Assembly: GCA_002238865.1 (NCBI GenBank)
Contig: MPNE01000011.1
Location: 1-64,000 of the forward strand
Direction of reading: 5' to 3'
Source of the DNA: Gemmatimonadetes bacterium bin94
GTDB lineage: Bacteria > Gemmatimonadota > Gemmatimonadetes > Longimicrobiales > Gaopeijiaceae
DNA length: 64,000 nt
A program made the position numbers and the translations under genes. Under the pieces are notes generated by a model. That model was not told where the DNA came from. It made no database searches and worked only from the letters and a program-made list of their open reading frames with translations. Positions within the stretch are counted from its first letter, which is position 1, and the number at the start of each line of letters is the position of its first letter. Positions 34,532 through 43,260 of the stretch are shown here, piece after piece.

Positions 34532-36044
34532 TATTCGGCGGGGTTTCCTGGCCTTTCTCGTCCTCCTGTTCGTTCTCGCGCCGGCGGCCAGGGCCCAGCC
34601 CGCGCCGCTCCAGGGGTTGGACGACTACATCACGGCGGCGATGAAAGCGTGGGGCGTCCCGGGTTTGGCCCTCGCCGTGGTCAGGGATGACGAGGTCGTT
34701 CACGCGCGGGGCTACGGCGTGCGCGATGTCGCGAGCGGAGCGCCCGTCGACGAGCACACCCTCTTCGCCGTGGGCTCGACATCGAAGGCGTTCACCGCAA
34801 CCGCGCTGGGACTTCTGGTCGACGAAGGCCGCCTGAGTTGGGACGACCGGGTGATCGACCATATCCCCTGGTTCGAGATGCACGATCCCTACGCGACCCG
34901 GGAACTGACCGTCCGGGACCTTCTCACCCACCGGAGTGGCCTCGCGCGCGGCGATGCGGTCTGGTACAACTGGCCGTACGGCCGCCTGGAGATCATCCGG
35001 CGCATCCGCCATCTGGAGCCGACCCGGAGTTTTCGCGGCGCGTGGCAGTACCAGAACCTGATGTTCCTGACTGCGGGAGAGGTCGTCGCGGCGGTCTCGG
35101 GGCAGACGTGGGACGATTTCATCGACCAACGCATCTTCACTCCCCTGGGAATGGACCGAAGCGTCACGTCCACTGATGAACTGGGACGGTTCGAGAACGT
35201 CGCGACGCCACATGTCCGTGTGGATGGCGCGGCCTCGCCGGTGGCGCACAAGAATATTGACAACGTGGGTCCGGCGGGGTCGATCTACTCGAGCGTGTCG
35301 CAGATGGCCCGCTGGCTCGGGCTCCACATGGCCGGCGGGGTACACGATGGCGTGCGGCTCGTGAGCGACAGCGTCATGGCCGAGATGCACAGACCGCAGA
35401 TGCTGATCCAGGCCGACGCGCCCGAGAACAGCCTGCACGCCCGCGACGCCCCCATGAACTTCAATGCATACGGGCTGGCGTGGTGGATCATCGACTACAG
35501 CGGGCGCAAGGTCGTCGACCACGGAGGGGGGATCGACGGGATGAGGGCGCACATCGCCTTCATGCCCGAGGAGGGTGTCGGGATGGTGGCCTTGTCCAAC
35601 GCGCGCCCCAACAACCTCATCGTGGCGCTGATGTACCAGGTGTTCGACCGTTTTGTCCGCCAGAACGGGTCCGAAATGGCGGACTGGAGTGCCCTGATGC
35701 TGGCTGAACAGAAGGAAAGCGCCGCCCGCGCTGCCGAGGCGCGCCGGAACCGTGATGCAACCCGTGCGCGAAGGACCGAGCCCTCGCGGCCGCTCGCGGA
35801 ATACGCGGGCCGTTACGGGCACGAATACTACGGGTCGGTGGAGATCACGCACGACCGGGAAGCACTCCGGTTGAGCATGGGAGGCAAGACCACGGGCCGA
35901 ATGGAGCACTGGCACTACGACGTTTTCAGAGTATTGCCCGACAATCCTGCCCATTCAGAGATGTTCATCGTCTTCACCATTGGCGCGGCGGGAGTCGTTG
36001 ACGTGCTCGAGATCGAGGGGTTGGGGACGTTTGCGCGGCAGTGA
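34524..36044 (+). CDS. Exported S12/class C beta-lactamase-type serine hydrolase (first of a pair)
   Basis: A 506-residue protein with GTG start 34524, inside the end of the previous gene (8-bp overlap). Signal FLAFLVLLFVLAPAARAQ. Catalytic motifs are S85-T-S-K88 (VGSTSKAFTATALG), Y176-Q-N178 (WQYQNLMFLTAGEVV) and H333GGG (VVDHGGGIDGMRAHIAF). A DUF3471-like C-terminal domain starts near 425 (LAEYAGRYGHEYYGSVEI). Family members hydrolyse D-amino-acid peptides, esters or amides. Antibiotic hydrolysis is only one option. It is nearly adjacent to a second, similar enzyme (see 36052), suggesting tandem duplication. Confidence 0.9.
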   Translation: MADIRRGFLAFLVLLFVLAPAARAQPAPLQGLDDYITAAMKAWGVPGLALAVVRDDEVVHARGYGVRDVASGAPVDEHTLFAVGSTSKAFTATALGLLVDEGRLSWDDRVIDHIPWFEMHDPYATRELTVRDLLTHRSGLARGDAVWYNWPYGRLEIIRRIRHLEPTRSFRGAWQYQNLMFLTAGEVVAAVSGQTWDDFIDQRIFTPLGMDRSVTSTDELGRFENVATPHVRVDGAASPVAHKNIDNVGPAGSIYSSVSQMARWLGLHMAGGVHDGVRLVSDSVMAEMHRPQMLIQADAPENSLHARDAPMNFNAYGLAWWIIDYSGRKVVDHGGGIDGMRAHIAFMPEEGVGMVALSNARPNNLIVALMYQVFDRFVRQNGSEMADWSALMLAEQKESAARAAEARRNRDATRARRTEPSRPLAEYAGRYGHEYYGSVEITHDREALRLSMGGKTTGRMEHWHYDVFRVLPDNPAHSEMFIVFTIGAAGVVDVLEIEGLGTFARQ

Positions 36045-36051
36045 GAAAGGG

Positions 36052-37695
36052 GTGATTCCGTCTGCGGTGGCCATCGCCGCCGTTCTGGCTATTGCGCCGC
36101 CCGCGGTTGCACAGCAAACAGCCGTAGCGGCGACTTCGGCGTCTCGGGCACCGGCGACAAGGGCGCCCACCACCGGTGCGCAGGACACGCTGGCCGGGCT
36201 CGAAGCGTACATCCGCGAATCGATGCCGGATTGGGACGTTCCCGGGCTCGCGGTGGCGGTCGTCTACAACGACGAGGTCGTCTTCGCCGAGGGCTTCGGA
36301 GTGAAGGAGATGGGGAGGGACGATCCCGTCGACGCGCACACCCTCTTCCAGATCGGTTCCGTCACCAAGTCGTTTGCGGCCGGGGCCATCGGGGCGCTGG
36401 TGGACGACGGACTGGTCGGCTGGGACGATCCGGCCGTGAAGCACCTGCCCTGGTTCCGGGTCAGGGATCCCTGGGTCACGCGGGAGATGACGGTTCGCGA
36501 CCTGTTGGCCCACCGTTCGGGAATGCCGGGAGACGCGTATCCGGTGCTGGCGGTCATGGACGCGCGTCAGGCGGCCGAACGCCTCCGGCTCCCGGAGAAC
36601 CAGGCGCCGCTGCGGCAGGGCTTCCGGTACAGCAACCAGGCGTACGGAGTCGCGGGCCTGATCGTCGAGGCGGTGACCGGGGTGAGCTGGGGCCATTGGG
36701 TCAGGGAGCGGCTCCTGCTGCCGCTCGAGATGCACGAGAGCGGGACCAGCCCCTACGACGTGTGGGACGGTCCTTACGTGGCGTCGACGTTCCTGGGCGT
36801 CGCACCGGCGGGCAGGGTGAGCATCGACGACGCGCCGGGCCGCAACGTCGCCATGCCCCACGGCGTGGACCGCAACGGGGAGCGGCGGGTACTTCCGTGG
36901 CAATCGTACGACAACATGCAGGCCGCGGGGAGCGTGGTGTCCAACGTCGCCGACCTCGCGAACTGGATGCGCATGCACGTCAGGCGTGGCTTCTTCAACG
37001 GGGAGTTCGTGCTTGAGGATTCGACCGTTTCGGAAATGCACGCGCCCCAGGTGGCGACCGAGCACACTTTTGTCTTCGCCGACGACCATGCGGGCGCCTA
37101 CGGGATGGGTTGGACCCGGGCCACCTTCCACGACCGCCTCCATCTTTCCCACGGCGGTGGGATCTTCGGGTTCCCCGCGTACGTGGCCATGCTGCCCGAA
37201 GTCGGCGCGGGGGTGGCGGTCCTGGCCAACGGCAGCATGTGGACGCCCTACTACCCGCATCAGGAGATCGCGGCGTGGGTCTTCGCGCGCCTCCTCGGCG
37301 TCGAGCCGCGCGACTGGCACGGCGAGATCATGGCTCGCACCGGGATCATACACGCCCAGGTGGAGGAGGCGCTCGCTGCTCAGGACGCGGCCCGAATCCC
37401 CGGGACGCGTCCTTCCCTGTCACTGGAAGACTACCCGGGCACGTACGAGGACGCGTACGGCTCCGGGCCGGTCACGGTGGCGCTTTCGGACGGTCGCCTG
37501 GTCCTTCACTTTGATGGACCGGGTGCATTCAGGGGTGACATGGAGCACTGGCATCACGATGTATTCCGCCTGTACTTCGATGGCGGGGACGGGCAGGCCT
37601 ACGGGAGCTCGTTCGTCACCTTCACCATCGGCTCGGACGGGGGCATCGATCGCATGGACCTCGGATTCATGGGTGAGTACAGGAAGGCCGGGTGA
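36052..37695 (+). CDS. Exported S12/class C beta-lactamase-type serine hydrolase (second of a pair)
   Basis: A 547-residue protein. GTG 36052 is used, giving VIPSAVAIAAVLAIAPPAVAQ as signal. TTG 36031 (inside the previous gene) is an alternative. Motifs: S103-V-T-K106 (IGSVTKSFAAGAIG), Y193-S-N (FRYSNQAYGVAGLIV), H367GGG (LSHGGGIFGFPAYV), and a C-terminal DUF3471-type domain (LSLEDYPGTYEDAYGSGPVTV, DMEHWHHDVFR). It shares with its neighbour the segment DWDVPGLAVAVVYNDEVV, the spacing of all motifs and the late MEHWHYDVF, so the pair arose by duplication. The stop overlaps the next start (TGATG). Confidence 0.9.
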   Translation: MIPSAVAIAAVLAIAPPAVAQQTAVAATSASRAPATRAPTTGAQDTLAGLEAYIRESMPDWDVPGLAVAVVYNDEVVFAEGFGVKEMGRDDPVDAHTLFQIGSVTKSFAAGAIGALVDDGLVGWDDPAVKHLPWFRVRDPWVTREMTVRDLLAHRSGMPGDAYPVLAVMDARQAAERLRLPENQAPLRQGFRYSNQAYGVAGLIVEAVTGVSWGHWVRERLLLPLEMHESGTSPYDVWDGPYVASTFLGVAPAGRVSIDDAPGRNVAMPHGVDRNGERRVLPWQSYDNMQAAGSVVSNVADLANWMRMHVRRGFFNGEFVLEDSTVSEMHAPQVATEHTFVFADDHAGAYGMGWTRATFHDRLHLSHGGGIFGFPAYVAMLPEVGAGVAVLANGSMWTPYYPHQEIAAWVFARLLGVEPRDWHGEIMARTGIIHAQVEEALAAQDAARIPGTRPSLSLEDYPGTYEDAYGSGPVTVALSDGRLVLHFDGPGAFRGDMEHWHHDVFRLYFDGGDGQAYGSSFVTFTIGSDGGIDRMDLGFMGEYRKAG

Positions 37696-38810
37696 TGCGC
37701 AAGTCCCTGCGGTCGCCCGCCTGGCCCGACCTGGCTCCGTGTGCGGACCTTGCGCCGCCTGCGGCCCTGGCCTTGCTTGCGGCCCTCGCCTTGCACGCGA
37801 CTGCATGCTCGGGGGGTGGGGAAGGCACGTCCGTGACCCCTCCGGATCCCCCACCCCCGCCCGTGGAGCCGCCGACGCGGCCGGTACCCTGCACCTTCGC
37901 GAACGCCACGTGCCAGGAACGGGTCGAGATCGCGAGCGGACTGTTCCTCCCGGCCTACAGCACGCACCTGCTCTCGGAAACACACGCCTCGGTAACCCGG
38001 GGGCTGATCGTCATTCACGGAAACGCCCGCGACCCCGACAACTACTTTCTGAGCGGATTGAATGCCGTGGCACGAGGGGGCGTCTCCGGCAGCACGGCGG
38101 TCGTCGCGCCCTACTTCCAGACCGACGATGACGCCCCGGAGTCGGACGAACCCTTCTGGTCCAGTCCGGGATGGAAGCGGGGGAACCTGTCCAGACCCGA
38201 GGGCCCGTCGCCGCGGGTCAGCTCCTACGCGGCGATCGACCGGATCGTCGAGGAGTTCCTGGACGTGGCCCGCTTCCCGGCAATTCGCGACATCGTGGTG
38301 ACCGGTCATTCCGCCGGCGGGCAGGTCGTGCATCGCTACGCGGCGTCGAGTACGGTGCAGGAGGAGGCGCGCGACGGTGTCACCTTCCGCTACGTGGTGG
38401 CCAATCCGTCCACATACCTGTATCCGGGGCCCGAGCGCGAGAACGAGGCGGGGAACTTTGCGGTCCCGGGGGGCGGCTGCGATGACTACGACGAATGGCA
38501 CTATGGTCTGCTGGACCGCAATACCTGGGCCGAACGTCTGGAGCCGGACACCATCCGGGCACTGTTGTCGCGCCGGGATGTGCGCATTCTGGTGGGTGAC
38601 GCCGATACCTTGAGTGCGTCCCTCGACGTGAACTGTGGCGCCAATCTCCAGGGCCCGAACCGCTACGTTCGCGGACGCACCATCGTGCGCTTCATGGATG
38701 CCCTGTTCGTGGGCCACGCCCATCGGGAAATGATCGTGCCGGGCGTGGGGCACTCCAACCGGTCGATGTGGCTGTCGAGCGTCGGACAGGAGTCGCTCTT
38801 CGGGAATTAG
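37695..38810 (+). CDS. Alpha/beta hydrolase lipoprotein
   Basis: A 371-residue protein with a lipoprotein signal (ALALLAALALHATACS) and a Pro-rich linker (PPDPPPPPVEPPTRPV). The nucleophile elbow is GHSAGG with Ser206 (VVTGHSAGGQVVHRYA). An Asp in ILVGDADTLSAS and a His in IVPGVGHSNRSMW are plausible triad partners. An early block (RGLIVIHGNARDPDNYF) supplies an oxyanion HG turn. A substrate cannot be named (ester or peptide). It closes a four-gene block of exported serine enzymes. Cys pairs (PCTFANATC, GGGCDDYDE/NCGAN) may form disulphides. Confidence 0.85.
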   Translation: MRKSLRSPAWPDLAPCADLAPPAALALLAALALHATACSGGGEGTSVTPPDPPPPPVEPPTRPVPCTFANATCQERVEIASGLFLPAYSTHLLSETHASVTRGLIVIHGNARDPDNYFLSGLNAVARGGVSGSTAVVAPYFQTDDDAPESDEPFWSSPGWKRGNLSRPEGPSPRVSSYAAIDRIVEEFLDVARFPAIRDIVVTGHSAGGQVVHRYAASSTVQEEARDGVTFRYVVANPSTYLYPGPERENEAGNFAVPGGGCDDYDEWHYGLLDRNTWAERLEPDTIRALLSRRDVRILVGDADTLSASLDVNCGANLQGPNRYVRGRTIVRFMDALFVGHAHREMIVPGVGHSNRSMWLSSVGQESLFGN

Positions 38811-38925
38811 CAGGGTCTCGCCGCAAAACGACCGGGTGCGCCCTGCCGGTCTGGAACCGGGCGGATTCCCGCGCGAGGTCCTGGAACGGGAACCTGGATC
38901 CTTGCCGGAATAGCCGTGTAGACGG

Positions 38926-38954
38926 TTGACGAATCCTTCCAGGGTTTATCTTTG
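38926..38954 (+). promoter_or_regulatory. Promoter-like sequence upstream of the autotransporter gene
   Basis: TTGACG (38926-38931) matches a -35. Downstream, TATCTTTG (38947-38954) gives either a -10 TATCTT with 15-bp spacing or the TAnnTTTG box known from Bacteroidetes promoters. The site is about 90 bp before the ATG. A 5-bp hairpin GACTC/GAGTC (39028-39041) covers the GGAG ribosome binding site and may limit translation. Confidence 0.4.
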
Positions 38955-39045
38955 AAGTCATACGGTCCCCGATGAGCGGGTTTGAGCGGGCCGACCTTCC
39001 ACGGCCGGGCCGGTCAAGGCGCCCGCCGACTCAGCGGAGTCTTGA

Positions 39046-42000
39046 ATGCGAAACTTCATTTCGTGTGCCATTGCGAGCGTGCTTTTCATTGCGGCGACAG
39101 GGGTGCGCGCGCAAGTCCCCGGGGTTGCGGTCGGGGCGGGGGATGGTGGGGTGTTGGGGGGGGGGGGGGCGGGGGGGGCTGGCGTCCCGGCGACGTTGTC
39201 GATGGACACCGACGCGGAACAGCCGTTGAGCACGACATTCACGGTCAACTTCCGTTTTTCGAAATCCGTGAGCGACTTCGCTCTTAATGACATCCGTGTC
39301 ACCAACGGCACATTGGGAGATCGGTTAAGGGGAACCGGCAGGCTCTACACGGTCGAAGTCACGCCGAAGAGCGACTTCGACGGGCTCGTGAACGTAGAGG
39401 TACGCAGCAACGCTGTGGATGACGGCAATCCCGAAACCGACACGGATTTCGAGGTGGACACAAGGGCTCCCAGGTTCGTGGACGCAACCATCGATGAGGT
39501 GACCCTCGTCATCACATACGACGAGGACCTGGACCGGACATCGGAACCGGAAACCACGGACTATACGGTCCGAGTGGAAAACAGCGTCGGCGTCTTTCTT
39601 CTCAGGGCGGATGTCCGTGGCGACGAGGTGACCCTGATTCTCAGAGACCCCGTGTCGAAGGGCGACCGTGTCACTCTGGATTATGTGCCTCCGACCAGCA
39701 ACCCGCTCCAGGATGAACTGGGCAACGAAGCCGTGGAACTCGACCGCGAACCGGTCACCAATAACACCCTGACTGGGGAAGACCTTCCGAGCAAGCCCAG
39801 GAACCTGAGGGCGACCGCCGACGGCAGGACCAGAATCGACCTGGACTGGGACGCGCCGTCCGATGATGGTGGTTTCGACATCATCGGCTACCGGATCGAG
39901 TCCTCGCGTACCGGCAGCAGCGGTAGTTGGGACGATCTGGTAGACGACACGGAAAGTACCAGGACCACGTACACAGACACCGGACTCGATGCGGGGACCA
40001 GGTGGTTCTACCGGGTATCGGCAATCAATCGCGAAGGCGAAGGTCCGCCCTCCGATATTGCCGACGCCACGACCGACGGCGGGGTGCCCAGCGCCGTGCG
40101 CAACCTGACGGCCACCGAGAACGGACAGTTGCGCATCGACCTTTCGTGGGACGAGCCGAGCTACGATGGTGGCGGCATCAGCGGCTACCTCATCGAGGTG
40201 TCGACCAACAGGGGCAGTGCCTGGTCCGATCTGGAGGTCAACACGCGCTCTACGAGCACCACGTATTCGCACACGGGACTGACCGGCGGAACGACGCGGC
40301 ACTACCGGGTGTCGGCAATCAGCTCCGCGGGCACGGGCGATGCCTCCAACGTTGCCAGCGCGACCACCGACATCGGCCCGCCGAGTGCGCCGGTGAGCCT
40401 GAGCGCGGTGGCGCTGAGCGAGTCGCGAATCCAGCTGTCCTGGGGGCCGCCGACCAACGACGGGGGTGCCCGGATCACCGGGTACCGGATCGATGAATCT
40501 CGCACGGGTGGGACAGTGTGGACGACCCTGGTCGGGAACACGCGTTCCACGTCCATGACGTACACGCACGGCGATCTTCCGCCCGGGACCACCCGCACCT
40601 ACAGGGTAGCGGCGATCAATTCGCAGGGCACGGGCGTGTATTCCAGGAGGGCGAGCGCCACCACGAGGGCCACCGTCCCAAGTGCGCCCACCAGCCTGAC
40701 CGCGTCAGCAAGCGGGCAGACCCGGATCAACCTGTCCTGGCGGGCTCCCCTCCTGGACGGGGGCGCTCGCATCACGGGGTACCGGATCGAGTTCTCGCCC
40801 ACGGGGACGTCTGCGTGGACGGTGCTCGTGCCCAACACATCATCCTTCTCCACTACCTACACGCACCGTGGCCTTGCCCCTGCCACCACCCGGTACTACC
40901 GCGTGTTCGCGATCAACTCGGTGGGGCACAGCGAGGCATCGAACATTGCCAACGCCAAAACGGATGCCACGGTTCCCGGCGCGCCGACCCGCCTTTCGGC
41001 TGCTGCTCGCGGACAGAACCAGATCGACCTGTCCTGGGTGGCGCCCGCCAGCGACGGCGGCGCGCCGATCACAGGGTACCGGATCGAGAGTTCCACCAAC
41101 GGCACAACCTTTACGACGCTGCGGAGCAACACCAACTCTCCCGCCACCACATTCCCCCACACGGGCCTGGCTCCCGCCACGCGGCTGTTCTACCGGGTAT
41201 ACGCGATCAACAGCGCCGGCCGGAGCCCGGCTTCGAACATCGCCAACGCCACGACCGACGCGACCGTTCCGACCGCTCCAACAAGCCTCTCGGCCACGGC
41301 CAGCGGCACGTCGCAGATCGACCTGTCGTGGCAGGCGCCCTCGTTCGATGGCGGGGCCCGCATTTCCGGGTACAGAATCGACGTTGCCGATAGTGGAGGC
41401 GGGCCCTGGGCGGCGTTGGTCGCCAATACGCGGTCCGGTTCGACCAGCTATTCCCACACGGGATTGGCTCCGGCCAGCACCCGCTACTACCGTGTGTCCG
41501 CGATCAACTCGGTGGGGAGGAGCCCGGAGTCCGGTGTTGCTAACGCCACCACGGACGCGACCGTTCCCGACGCGCCCACAAACCTGATGGCGACGGCGAC
41601 CGAGCCTACCCGGATCGACCTTGTCTGGGCCGCTCCGGCGTATGACGGGGGAGCACCCGTAAGCAGCTACCGTATCGAAATCTCGGTGGACGGTGCCGCA
41701 TGGAGCGATCTGGCGGCATCGACGGGGGTGACCTCTACCGCCTACGGGCACACGGGCCTGAAGCCGGGGAGCACGCGCCACTATCGGGTTTCGGCGATCA
41801 ACGTCGCGGGCACCGGCGTGCCTTCGAACGTCGCGTCCGCGACCACCGACGATCCCAGGGACCGCGCCGGACGCGTGAACAGGGAAGTGCTCTCGCACGC
41901 GGCCGCAGCCATGACGTCGAGCACGTTCTCGGCGATTGCGGGCCGGGTCGAGTCGTTCGCCGACAGCGATCCCTTTGGCAGGCGGGTTCAGATGGGAGGC

Positions 42001-43260
42001 TTCTCGTCACTGGGCGCGGCCTCGGCGCTGCAGTCCGGAATGTCCGGGCTCGGAAACCGCGGATTCGGCGGCACCGACCTGGATGCCCGTCGGCTGCTGG
42101 ACGGAGCCTCCTTCCTGATCCCGCTTGGCGGCGACTCGCCGAGTCAGATCGGTTCCGGCATGCCCGCCCTGGCGACCTGGGGGAGCGGCCAGTATCACAA
42201 CATGTCGCGGCCTCGCGGGGGTCTGGTCGACTGGGAAGGCAATATGCTCAGCTTGCACGCGGGCGCGGATGTCCGGTTGCGGCCGCATGTCCTGGCCGGG
42301 TTGGTGGCTACGCGGTCCACGGGAGATTTCGACTTCACCGACAAGACCGGCGAGACGGACGTGGCGGGCACCTACGCCAGCCGGATGACCAGCATCAACC
42401 CCTACGTTGCGGGATTCCTGGGCCGGGTGGACATAACCGGATGGGCCACGGGTGGATACGGTTGGGGGAGTATCGAGATCGAGGATGAACGGAAGGAGTT
42501 GCGGTCGAGCAAAGTCAGCATCTTGAACGGGGGCGCGGGTGGCGTCGGCGATCTGCTCGCGAGCGGGAACGCGGCGTTGCGTCTGAAGGCCGAGGGCTGG
42601 CTCGCTCGAGTCGATGTGGAGGGCGCTGAGGAAATCGACTCGGTGACTCTGGACATGGGCCGGGCGCGGGTCGCCCTGGAGTGGAAACAAGGGTACCGGT
42701 TCGCCTCGGGACACGAGATGGCGGTCCTGCTCGAAGGAGGATTGCGCTACGATTCCGGTGACGGACCCACCGGTTCCGGAATGGAGTTTGGGGGAGGACT
42801 TCGGTACGTCAGTCCGCAGGGTGGCCTGACGCTGGAGGGCCGCGGCAGGCTGCTCGCGACCGGGCACCTGGGGTATGAGGAGTGGGGTGTCAGCGGGCTC
42901 GTCCAGTTCGACACGCACGGACGTGGCGAGGGCCTGTCGGTGAGAATGGTCCCGACGTGGGGAGAGGCGTCGAGCGGTGTTCAGGCGCTTTGGGACCGGG
43001 GTGTGAGCGGAATGCCGCACGGCGGCTTCACCCCGGCGCGAGGCCGGCTCAACACCGAAGTGGAATACGGGCTGCGCAACTTTGCCGGCACACCCTACGG
43101 CCGCTTCTACATCGTGGACGGCGGAGACCGCGCCTTCGGCAGTGGGGTTCGCTACGAAATCACCCGCGTGATGGATCTGCGCCTGGAGGGTACGCGCCGG
43201 CAGAGCGCCATCGGCACCGCGCGGCACGGTCTCACCATGAGAGGGCTGTGGAAATTCTAG
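39046..43260 (+). CDS. Autotransporter adhesin-like protein with seven FN3 repeats
   Basis: A 1404-residue protein. Signal peptide about 1-23 (ISCAIASVLFIAATGVRAQ), then a Gly-rich linker coded by poly-G, then Ig-like modules (LSMDTDAEQPLSTTFTVNFRFS and VDATIDEVTLVITYDEDL, about 50-245). Seven fibronectin type III domains of about 97-98 residues follow (about 249-938). Most open with the pattern VPxAPxxLxA, then IDLSWxAPxxDGGAxIxGYRI and end RYYRVxAINSxGxSxxSNIAxATTD. The last 370 or so residues are an autotransporter-type beta-barrel ending in WKF, the usual outer-membrane signature. The FN3 array is thus exposed on the surface and may bind host or neighbour molecules. Slippage in the G tract would switch it off. 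No protease motif is seen. Confidence 0.9.
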   Translation: MRNFISCAIASVLFIAATGVRAQVPGVAVGAGDGGVLGGGGAGGAGVPATLSMDTDAEQPLSTTFTVNFRFSKSVSDFALNDIRVTNGTLGDRLRGTGRLYTVEVTPKSDFDGLVNVEVRSNAVDDGNPETDTDFEVDTRAPRFVDATIDEVTLVITYDEDLDRTSEPETTDYTVRVENSVGVFLLRADVRGDEVTLILRDPVSKGDRVTLDYVPPTSNPLQDELGNEAVELDREPVTNNTLTGEDLPSKPRNLRATADGRTRIDLDWDAPSDDGGFDIIGYRIESSRTGSSGSWDDLVDDTESTRTTYTDTGLDAGTRWFYRVSAINREGEGPPSDIADATTDGGVPSAVRNLTATENGQLRIDLSWDEPSYDGGGISGYLIEVSTNRGSAWSDLEVNTRSTSTTYSHTGLTGGTTRHYRVSAISSAGTGDASNVASATTDIGPPSAPVSLSAVALSESRIQLSWGPPTNDGGARITGYRIDESRTGGTVWTTLVGNTRSTSMTYTHGDLPPGTTRTYRVAAINSQGTGVYSRRASATTRATVPSAPTSLTASASGQTRINLSWRAPLLDGGARITGYRIEFSPTGTSAWTVLVPNTSSFSTTYTHRGLAPATTRYYRVFAINSVGHSEASNIANAKTDATVPGAPTRLSAAARGQNQIDLSWVAPASDGGAPITGYRIESSTNGTTFTTLRSNTNSPATTFPHTGLAPATRLFYRVYAINSAGRSPASNIANATTDATVPTAPTSLSATASGTSQIDLSWQAPSFDGGARISGYRIDVADSGGGPWAALVANTRSGSTSYSHTGLAPASTRYYRVSAINSVGRSPESGVANATTDATVPDAPTNLMATATEPTRIDLVWAAPAYDGGAPVSSYRIEISVDGAAWSDLAASTGVTSTAYGHTGLKPGSTRHYRVSAINVAGTGVPSNVASATTDDPRDRAGRVNREVLSHAAAAMTSSTFSAIAGRVESFADSDPFGRRVQMGGFSSLGAASALQSGMSGLGNRGFGGTDLDARRLLDGASFLIPLGGDSPSQIGSGMPALATWGSGQYHNMSRPRGGLVDWEGNMLSLHAGADVRLRPHVLAGLVATRSTGDFDFTDKTGETDVAGTYASRMTSINPYVAGFLGRVDITGWATGGYGWGSIEIEDERKELRSSKVSILNGGAGGVGDLLASGNAALRLKAEGWLARVDVEGAEEIDSVTLDMGRARVALEWKQGYRFASGHEMAVLLEGGLRYDSGDGPTGSGMEFGGGLRYVSPQGGLTLEGRGRLLATGHLGYEEWGVSGLVQFDTHGRGEGLSVRMVPTWGEASSGVQALWDRGVSGMPHGGFTPARGRLNTEVEYGLRNFAGTPYGRFYIVDGGDRAFGSGVRYEITRVMDLRLEGTRRQSAIGTARHGLTMRGLWKF
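39156..39178 (+). repeat. Poly-G tract (G14, C, G8) inside the autotransporter gene
   Basis: Fourteen G (39156-39169), one C, then eight G (39171-39178), coding GGGG-A-GG in the linker after the signal peptide. A change of one G would shift the frame for the remaining 1360 residues. Further G-rich sequence precedes it (39121-39150). Confidence 0.9.
39784..41860 (+). repeat. Seven tandem FN3-coding repeats, about 290 bp each
   Basis: Successive units start near 39784, 40084, 40378, 40675, 40972, 41269 and 41566. Units 4 to 7 are the most alike in protein, especially their linker (ATTDATVPxAPTxL). DNA identity is moderate, so copy number could change by recombination but the array is not recent. 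Confidence 0.75.

Noticed and set aside
39784-41860. Regular 290-bp repeats considered as mobile-element or CRISPR array
   Set aside because: They encode FN3 domains in one long frame and lack spacers or terminal inverted repeats.
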